A program made the translations under genes and the position numbers. Below, piece by piece: positions 59,026 through 64,000 of a DNA stretch of 64,000 nt. Under the pieces are notes generated by a model, which did no database searches, was not told where the DNA came from, and saw nothing but the letters and a program-made list of their open reading frames with translations. The DNA is from Lachnospiraceae bacterium (GTDB lineage: Bacteria > Bacillota > Clostridia > Lachnospirales > Lachnospiraceae). The stretch covers positions 22,683 to 86,682 of the forward strand of contig JAFZSQ010000084.1 in NCBI GenBank assembly GCA_017619295.1, read 5' to 3'. The first letter of the stretch is position 1. The number at the start of each line of letters is the position of its first letter.

Positions 59026-61017
59026 CTAATCTTCTTTTAACACTATGCCGGAATATACTCTGTAAGCGCCGTAGTACATTAATACGTAAGCCACAAATAT
59101 GCCTGCGCAGAACAGAATTACGCAAAGCCTGATAAAGTCCATATCTGTAAGCATAAAGAGTTTCATAACCCCTTTCATTACGCTAAAGCAGGCTGCTACA
59201 TGGCAGAAGGCCATTACTACCGGCAGGAAGAAAAGAAGGCCGTTTTCCGCAAAAATACATTTTTTGATTTCTGCTTTGTACATGCCGATTTTCTTCATAA
59301 TCAAAACACTTTCGATATCGTCCAAAGCCTCTTCTATCTGCTTGTAATACATAATAAAAATCATATACATGATAAGGATTATGCTTATGAAAGCTCCCAG
59401 GAAAAGGAAAATTGCGTTTCTTGCATATCTTGTCTGCCTCTGAGTGGCATTACTGTCCATATAATCAACTGTCCCAAGAGCTTCCAGTTTGTCGCATAGA
59501 CATACATCAAAACGACTTTCCTCATCTTTGTTTCCTGAAACGTTGTACAATATGGTGTTTCTGAACTCTCTCGTGTTTCCCTGTGCCACAAGGCTTTCAC
59601 GAATTCTATCAAGAGTGGCTTCATCCTTCACTATCACGTGAAATTTATAGGCGTATTGAATATTGTCAACGTCAGTGAAAATAGGAGCACTTAGTGTTTT
59701 TGCCACCTTGAATTCATTTCCGTATACATTGACCCGATCAAGGTTCTCAATAGGTATTTCTTCATCACTTATAAAAATAACTTCCCCGTCATTTAACGAT
59801 AAATTCGTGTTTTCGTTTTCGTTAAAGTCATCAAGGGGCATCATTTCTATAATGTCCGGAAGATTTCGTCCGGTCTCATGCTCATTGCTGAATTCACCTG
59901 TGTTTTCATCAAATGTGGTCTGAAAAGCGTATCTTTTTGCAAACCAGATTCCTTCAACTTCAAGGCCATTTTCTTTTGCCGCATCTTTTATGGCATCAAC
60001 GGCTGCGGGAACATCTTCAACTGTTTTAACATTTATTTCGCCGTCGGTTCTATATGCCTTCGAAGCCTGATTCTCTGTTCCCAGATACAACGCAATGGTT
60101 GACGAAGCCCCTACTATTACGCAGGTAAACAGTATACATATTACAGATAAGGAAAGTGCATTATTCCTGGTTCTTGATGCAAGCTTGGCGAGGGTGGAGA
60201 AGAAGGTGTTTTTATAATAAAGGCCCTCATTCTTCTTAAGCGCCAGTTCTATCATCACCACAAAGCTTGATATGGCAAAGAAGCTTCCCACAAACAATAT
60301 ACCGATTGCAAGAACCAGTGTCCTTATGCTGTTTACAAAGTCGTCCACGCGATTTATATAGATATACGCGCCGATTATAAGCGCTACTCCAAAAATTCCC
60401 TTTAAAACATCAATCAGATGAAGTTTCTTTACCGGCTCAACGGTATCTTCTTCTTTGAGAAGGGCAATGATTTTTTTCTTGTTGGCGGAAATCATGTTCT
60501 TAAAAAGAATAATGATATCCATAACCGCAAACACTATTAACGATACATATATATTTGTGGCCGAAAACTCGCCCGAGTATTTAAAATCGCAGCGCATAAG
60601 GCGGAAAAGCACCTTATATAAGTACTTTTGTAAGAACACTCCCAAAGCGATTCCCACAGAAGAATAAACCACAAACATGTAGAGAGTTTCAAAGGAAAGA
60701 ATGCTGTTAATGTTCTTTGGTTCAAGCCCCCATACGGCATAAAGTCCAAGTTCCTTGTTTCTTCTTTTCAAGAGAAGACGATTGGTATATACCTTGAAGG
60801 CAAAAGAAATTATTGCGAGGAAAACGCAAGCCACCAGCAAAATAAATCTTACGCTGTCGTATCCTTTAACCACCGCAAGGCCCTTATTGGTGGCAGTAAA
60901 AGCAAAGAGGTAAAAGGATGTGATTGTAAACACGCTTACTATCAGATTTACAAGGTGGAACTTTTTGTTTTCCAGAATGTTTTTGAACGCGATTTTTGCC
61001 CAAAATGTCTGTTTCAT
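59026..61017 (-). CDS. BceB-type ABC permease 2
   Basis: 663 aa with the same ten-helix/large outside-domain plan as permease 1. FtsX-like pieces are RNKELGLYAVWGLEPKNINS near residue 90 and DIESVLIMKKIGMYKAEIKK near the C-terminus. The outside domain (~315-520) is clearly different in sequence from permease 1, so the two modules probably recognise different peptides or have split sensing and detoxification. Confidence 0.9.
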   Translation of the reverse strand: MKQTFWAKIAFKNILENKKFHLVNLIVSVFTITSFYLFAFTATNKGLAVVKGYDSVRFILLVACVFLAIISFAFKVYTNRLLLKRRNKELGLYAVWGLEPKNINSILSFETLYMFVVYSSVGIALGVFLQKYLYKVLFRLMRCDFKYSGEFSATNIYVSLIVFAVMDIIILFKNMISANKKKIIALLKEEDTVEPVKKLHLIDVLKGIFGVALIIGAYIYINRVDDFVNSIRTLVLAIGILFVGSFFAISSFVVMIELALKKNEGLYYKNTFFSTLAKLASRTRNNALSLSVICILFTCVIVGASSTIALYLGTENQASKAYRTDGEINVKTVEDVPAAVDAIKDAAKENGLEVEGIWFAKRYAFQTTFDENTGEFSNEHETGRNLPDIIEMMPLDDFNENENTNLSLNDGEVIFISDEEIPIENLDRVNVYGNEFKVAKTLSAPIFTDVDNIQYAYKFHVIVKDEATLDRIRESLVAQGNTREFRNTILYNVSGNKDEESRFDVCLCDKLEALGTVDYMDSNATQRQTRYARNAIFLFLGAFISIILIMYMIFIMYYKQIEEALDDIESVLIMKKIGMYKAEIKKCIFAENGLLFFLPVVMAFCHVAACFSVMKGVMKLFMLTDMDFIRLCVILFCAGIFVAYVLMYYGAYRVYSGIVLKED

Positions 61018-61026
61018 CTTTCCACC

Positions 61027-61779
61027 TTACTTTCTTGCGTTATATAAAAAGTTTGCTATTTCTTCTTCAAATGCCTCATCGGTCTGTTCACTCTTATCAA
61101 GCGTGGTTCCGATGACGCCGTCCTTTAAGAACAATACCCTTTTAGCCTTTGAGGCTGATTTAACGCTGTGGGTAACCATGATTATGGTCTGTCCAAGATC
61201 GTTAAATGTTTTAAACAGGTCCATTAACTGTTCTGAATTCTTGGAGTCAAGGGCTCCCGTAGGCTCATCCGCAAGCACCAAAGCAGGCTTGCATACAAGG
61301 GCTCTGGCAACAGCGGTTCTTTGCTTTTCACCTCCCGAAATTTCATAGGGGTATTTGTTTAAAAGCTTGGTGATGCCTGTTTTTTCCGCAAGTTCCTCAA
61401 CTCTTTCGTTAATCTCCTTCTTGCTCTTATTAAGAAGCACAAGAGGAAAGGCAATGTTGTCCTTAACGGTGAAATAGTTAAGCAGATTAAAATCCTGGAA
61501 CACAAATCCCAGTTTCTCTCTTCTGAATCTGCAGATTTCTTTATTGTCCATCTTGGAAATGTCGCTTCCTCCGATAATCACTTCTCCGGAAGTCGCGGCA
61601 TCCAAGGATGCTATGATATTTAACGTCGTAGTCTTTCCAGAACCCGATTCCCCCATAATCGCTATGAAGTCACCTTCCTCGGCATCAAATGAAATTCCTT
61701 TCAAAGCCTCATACTGCACGTTTGAACGCTTGGTATAGTATGTTTTGTGTAAACCCCTTAACTCTAACATCTTTCTCAT
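61027..61779 (-). CDS. BceA-type ABC ATPase 2
   Basis: 250 aa. Walker A GESGSGKTTTL, FVFQDFNLLNYF, signature YEISGGEKQRTAVARAL, LVLADEPTGALD and switch His MVTHSVKSAS. Paralogue of ATPase 1. Start at ATG 61779 after AGGAGA. It is encoded 9 nt before its permease; the operator-bearing promoter lies ~45-115 nt upstream. Confidence 0.92.
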   Translation of the reverse strand: MRKMLELRGLHKTYYTKRSNVQYEALKGISFDAEEGDFIAIMGESGSGKTTTLNIIASLDAATSGEVIIGGSDISKMDNKEICRFRREKLGFVFQDFNLLNYFTVKDNIAFPLVLLNKSKKEINERVEELAEKTGITKLLNKYPYEISGGEKQRTAVARALVCKPALVLADEPTGALDSKNSEQLMDLFKTFNDLGQTIIMVTHSVKSASKAKRVLFLKDGVIGTTLDKSEQTDEAFEEEIANFLYNARK

Positions 61780-61822
61780 TTCACAGTCTCCTGATTATTG
61801 CATTTATTTTTCAACTGCAGTC

Positions 61823-61896
61823 AGTATAGCAAAGGGCCATAGCAAAAAAAATTTCTTTGCCTTACATTCTTGCCTTAAAACTTACATTTTTGTAAG
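61823..61896 (-). promoter_or_regulatory. Operator/promoter of Bce-like module 2
   Basis: CTTACA at 61861-61866 and 61881-61886 (20 bp apart), the second within a CTTACATTTTTGTAAG dyad. The -10 TATACT is at 61828-61823, 33 bp from the nearer repeat; the -35 position is only a T run. Spacing equals that at module 1. Confidence 0.7.
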
Positions 61897-61935
61897 TTCT
61901 TGTGGCTTTTGATAATCAAAGGCGGGTTTAGGCAT

Positions 61936-61965
61936 AAAAAGAACCCCGGTAAATACCGGGGTTCT
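61936..61965 (-). terminator. Terminator after the XRE-AbrB gene
   Basis: AGAACCCCGGT and ACCGGGGTTCT arms (61940-61950, 61955-61965) with an AAAT loop, then TTTTT on the minus strand. Confidence 0.9.
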
Positions 61966-61977
61966 GATACTTCCACG

Positions 61978-62409
61978 TCACTCTATACTTTCTTTCGCAC
62001 TGTTGATAATACCGAGAAGGCCCGTCTCCTTAATTAGAGCTATACCCTGGAATTCATCTCCGAGGACAATCAGATTGTCGCCTGTTTTAATATCGAAGAT
62101 CTTTCTTGCCTTGGCAGGAATAACAATCTGACCCTTATCTCCCACTTTGACCATTCCAAAGATATGTTTTCCTTTCGGCGGTATAGCATATCCCAGGTTG
62201 TCCGAATCATTCTTTTCATATGATATAAGGTCATCCATGGTTACATCAAATAGGTCAGCCAGCATCTTACATCTTTCTATATCCGGCAGCGACTCTCCTG
62301 TCTCATATTTTGAAAGGGTCTGTCTGGATACGCCTATCTTCTCCGCAATATCTTCCTGTGACAGGTTATTAAGCTTTCTCAATTCCACAAGGTTATCTGC
62401 AAAACTCAT
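61978..62409 (-). CDS. XRE-type regulator with C-terminal AbrB domain
   Basis: 143 aa from ATG 62409. Residues ~4-60 are an XRE helix-turn-helix (LVELRKLNNLSQEDIAEKIG, then RQTLSKYETGESLPD). The last ~55 residues are a SpoVT/AbrB-type swapped hairpin (VKVGDKGQIVIPAKARKIFD). The two DNA-binding modules are separated by a short linker with DNLGYAIPPKGKH. Its start overlaps the acyltransferase stop by 4 nt (ATGA). Possible targets are its own operon or cell-envelope genes; unknown. Confidence 0.85.
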   Translation of the reverse strand: MSFADNLVELRKLNNLSQEDIAEKIGVSRQTLSKYETGESLPDIERCKMLADLFDVTMDDLISYEKNDSDNLGYAIPPKGKHIFGMVKVGDKGQIVIPAKARKIFDIKTGDNLIVLGDEFQGIALIKETGLLGIINSAKESIE

Positions 62410-63482
62410 TCTTTCTTCTCCTTTTTTATTCCCAGAACACACCACCTTATGAAAGGTATGCGGCTTATGATTTCATACAGAAGGTAGGAGCCTGCGAATG
62501 CTGCTATTGTAACCAGCAGGTATACGATGATGGGTGCAAGGGACGGACACAGTGTATGCAGATACCATCCGCTGACCGCGATCATCAGATAATGGAATAC
62601 GTATAAGCCCCATGATTTTTTGCACATCCACTTTGAGAAAGCATTCGTGGAATTGCCCCATTTTTTCATGAAGGCAAGTATTCCGAGAGTTCCAAACCAT
62701 GCGTATACGTTGCACATGATTGTATCCAGAACAACGTGATCCGGATAAGACTGCCCTTTATATAAAATCACGAAGGCAATGCAGGATGCGAGAGCAAGGA
62801 TGCTTAATAACAGCCAGTTTTTGCCAAGTCCATCCATCACTTCGTCATGGGACAGTACAAAGTAGCCGATCAAAAAGCCCAGTCCGTAGATACCGAATCT
62901 GTATACCACTATTATCGGTGTGTTGAGTATCTGTGCTGCTCCGTATACAGGTATAACAAGGAGTATGAGCATCAGAGTATTGGCCTTGCCACAGATATTA
63001 TAGAATCTGTCTTTTTCTATCTTTCTGAGCAGTACAAGTATCAGGCTGAAGATCCAGAGCATCTGGAGGTACCACAGAGGACCTAATCCGCTGACTGCCA
63101 TTATAAGGAAAAGGATTGGCCCCGGTACATTGCTCATGGAATCGAATGCACCGGACATCAGCATGTTGTAATAGCCAAGAATCCAGCCGAACACCAGAAG
63201 GCCGATTGTTGAAGGCACAAGATATTTTCTCGTCCTTACTTTTATGAATTCCTTCTCTGTTCGCTTGCCCAGCTCGTAGCGCGCTGACATGCCGGATACC
63301 ACAAACAGTAGTAACATGAACCATGGATATACTATGTACTGATATATATCCTGAGGCTGATGTTCACTGAAGGGGCCGATTATCCCATGCTGTACTACGC
63401 CGTTAAATATGTAAATTACATGATAGATGACAACCAGCACTACTGTTATCCAGCGAATATTATCTAAGTATGTCTTTCTCAT
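62406..63482 (-). CDS. Acyltransferase family 3 membrane protein
   Basis: 358 aa with about ten helices. The acyltransferase-3 opening is RKTYLDNIRWITVVLVVIYH, with the conserved catalytic-type His at ~22 and a FVVSGMSARYELGKR loop. Such proteins O-acylate polysaccharides, peptidoglycan or other surface molecules. It is translationally coupled to the XRE-AbrB regulator. A hairpin with a T run lies ~50 nt before the start and may attenuate it. Confidence 0.87.
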   Translation of the reverse strand: MRKTYLDNIRWITVVLVVIYHVIYIFNGVVQHGIIGPFSEHQPQDIYQYIVYPWFMLLLFVVSGMSARYELGKRTEKEFIKVRTRKYLVPSTIGLLVFGWILGYYNMLMSGAFDSMSNVPGPILFLIMAVSGLGPLWYLQMLWIFSLILVLLRKIEKDRFYNICGKANTLMLILLVIPVYGAAQILNTPIIVVYRFGIYGLGFLIGYFVLSHDEVMDGLGKNWLLLSILALASCIAFVILYKGQSYPDHVVLDTIMCNVYAWFGTLGILAFMKKWGNSTNAFSKWMCKKSWGLYVFHYLMIAVSGWYLHTLCPSLAPIIVYLLVTIAAFAGSYLLYEIISRIPFIRWCVLGIKKEKKE

Positions 63483-63527
63483 ATTTCTACCACCTTTGCT
63501 AAATATTTTAACATTTTTCTTAATAAT

Positions 63528-63566
63528 AAAAAAGTAAGCTCCGCCCGTCCACCAAGCAAAGCTTAC
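63528..63566 (-). terminator. Hairpin with T run in front of the acyltransferase gene
   Basis: The minus-strand arms GTAAGCTTTGC and GCGGAGCTTAC (63566-63556, 63544-63534) pair over 11 positions, including two G-U pairs, with an 11-nt loop, then TTTTTTATTATT. A separate terminator lies ~50 nt upstream, so this is either a second terminator or a leader attenuator. Confidence 0.55.
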
Positions 63567-63605
63567 ATATTTTACTATTTTTTGTTAAATTTGGTTGCAA
63601 AAGCA

Positions 63606-63638
63606 TAAAAAATCCCCAGAAACACAGAGTTTCTGGGG
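63606..63638 (-). terminator. Terminator after the right-edge gene
   Basis: CCCCAGAAA and TTTCTGGGG arms (63614-63622, 63630-63638), then TTTTTT on the minus strand, ~90 nt after the stop at 63727. Confidence 0.85.
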
Positions 63639-63726
63639 TTTGTAAATTCTTTTTGAAATCGATACGATTATCTCTTTGAGAACGATTCTTGTTTTCATGA
63701 AATAATTCTAACACATTCAAATAGAA

Positions 63727-64000
63727 TTACTCATAATTCACTGTTATTTTTCCCAACGTTATTTTATCCAGAACCTTATCATTAGTCTTTACTGTATGTT
63801 CCGGTAGAATCTTTTCTTGATAATACACGCCGTCCCAGTTTAGAAGCTTTTCTGGGTCTTCGGAATATCCTGTTAAATCACAGGTATTTACAAGAAATCT
63901 GGCATATTTTACTGCAAGAGCATGTTTTATCCTCATATTAGTGAGGATGTTTTCATCCAACCCTGTTCTTGCAAGCTGATTCCCGGTCATGCTGCTTAAG
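63727..64000 (-). CDS. Unidentified protein, C-terminal part only
   Basis: The frame is open to the right edge, so only the last ~90 residues are visible. They include RTGLDENILTNMRIKHALAV and LLNWDGVYYQEKILPEHTVK, soluble and mixed in charge, with two cysteines at most. No family is recognised. It ends TVNYE before a TAA and is followed by a terminator. Confidence 0.55.
   Translation of the reverse strand, partial: LSSMTGNQLARTGLDENILTNMRIKHALAVKYARFLVNTCDLTGYSEDPEKLLNWDGVYYQEKILPEHTVKTNDKVLDKITLGKITVNYE

Noticed and set aside
63520-63720. Minus-strand 66-codon frame after the right-edge gene
   Set aside because: It spans one full terminator and most of a second hairpin, so it is not a credible gene.
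1-64000. CRISPR arrays, tRNA or rRNA genes, insertion sequences
   Set aside because: No regularly spaced repeats, no cloverleaf with conserved arms and no transposase motifs were recognised by eye; a dedicated RNA search could still find small RNAs.

Overview
The window looks like chromosome of a butyrate-producing Lachnospiraceae bacterium, Butyrivibrio/Pseudobutyrivibrio-like. The grounds are a complete thl-crt-hbd-bcd-etfB-etfA-ptb-buk run, arabinose catabolism genes, Firmicutes-type Shine-Dalgarno and sigma-A promoter sequences, a tryptophan T-box and Bce-type peptide-sensing modules. The genus is inferred. Almost every gene lies on the minus strand; araD is the only clear plus-strand gene.

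Region by region, read along the minus strand where relevant. 1-1372 is a GPH sugar:cation symporter cut by the window edge. 1419-9402 is an unusual locus: a DUF1430-like membrane protein split by an in-frame stop, two paralogous membrane-anchored XRE regulators, a secreted matrixin-type metalloprotease with a membrane-anchored partner, a four-gene ABC transporter, and a small secreted protein that appears frameshifted. Three transcription units in it start from the same 65-bp promoter/operator block, each block carrying two dyads whose centres are exactly 31 bp apart. 9413-10177 is a flavodoxin/ferredoxin protein. 10322-17805 holds a sugar ABC transporter (binding protein, double ATPase, two permeases) and its YesMN-type two-component system. 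17846-26047 is the butyrate operon, from acetyl-CoA to butyrate. 26165-30504 holds araB and araA, a small Cys-rich gene, and divergent araD. 30569-36268 holds hpf, a noncoding segment with a cluster of DnaA boxes, an NlpC/P60 hydrolase, a thioredoxin reductase, a DUF362 protein and metY.

36348-39582 is a tryptophan-type ABC importer under a T-box riboswitch whose specifier reads UGG. 39603-45517 holds a HAD phosphatase, larE, an oxidoreductase, an Fe-alcohol dehydrogenase, a GH27 alpha-galactosidase and a BRO-N protein. 45662-47604 holds three GNAT acetyltransferases, a 12-codon leader ORF and a self-contained unit encoding a 32-aa peptide. 47622-49175 is putP. 49319-54262 is a two-gene unit joining a BMP-type binding protein to a 1217-aa fusion of ECF S-component, beta-propeller and HD-GYP. 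54324-61896 is a Bce-like system with one sensor kinase/regulator pair and two ABC modules, both preceded by the same spaced operator. 61978-63482 holds an acyltransferase-3 gene overlapping an XRE-AbrB regulator gene, and an unidentified partial ORF runs off the right edge.

The best candidates for something undescribed are the 1.4-9.4 kb XRE/matrixin/ABC regulon and the ECF-S/propeller/HD-GYP fusion with its BMP partner. No rRNA, tRNA, CRISPR array or insertion sequence was recognised.
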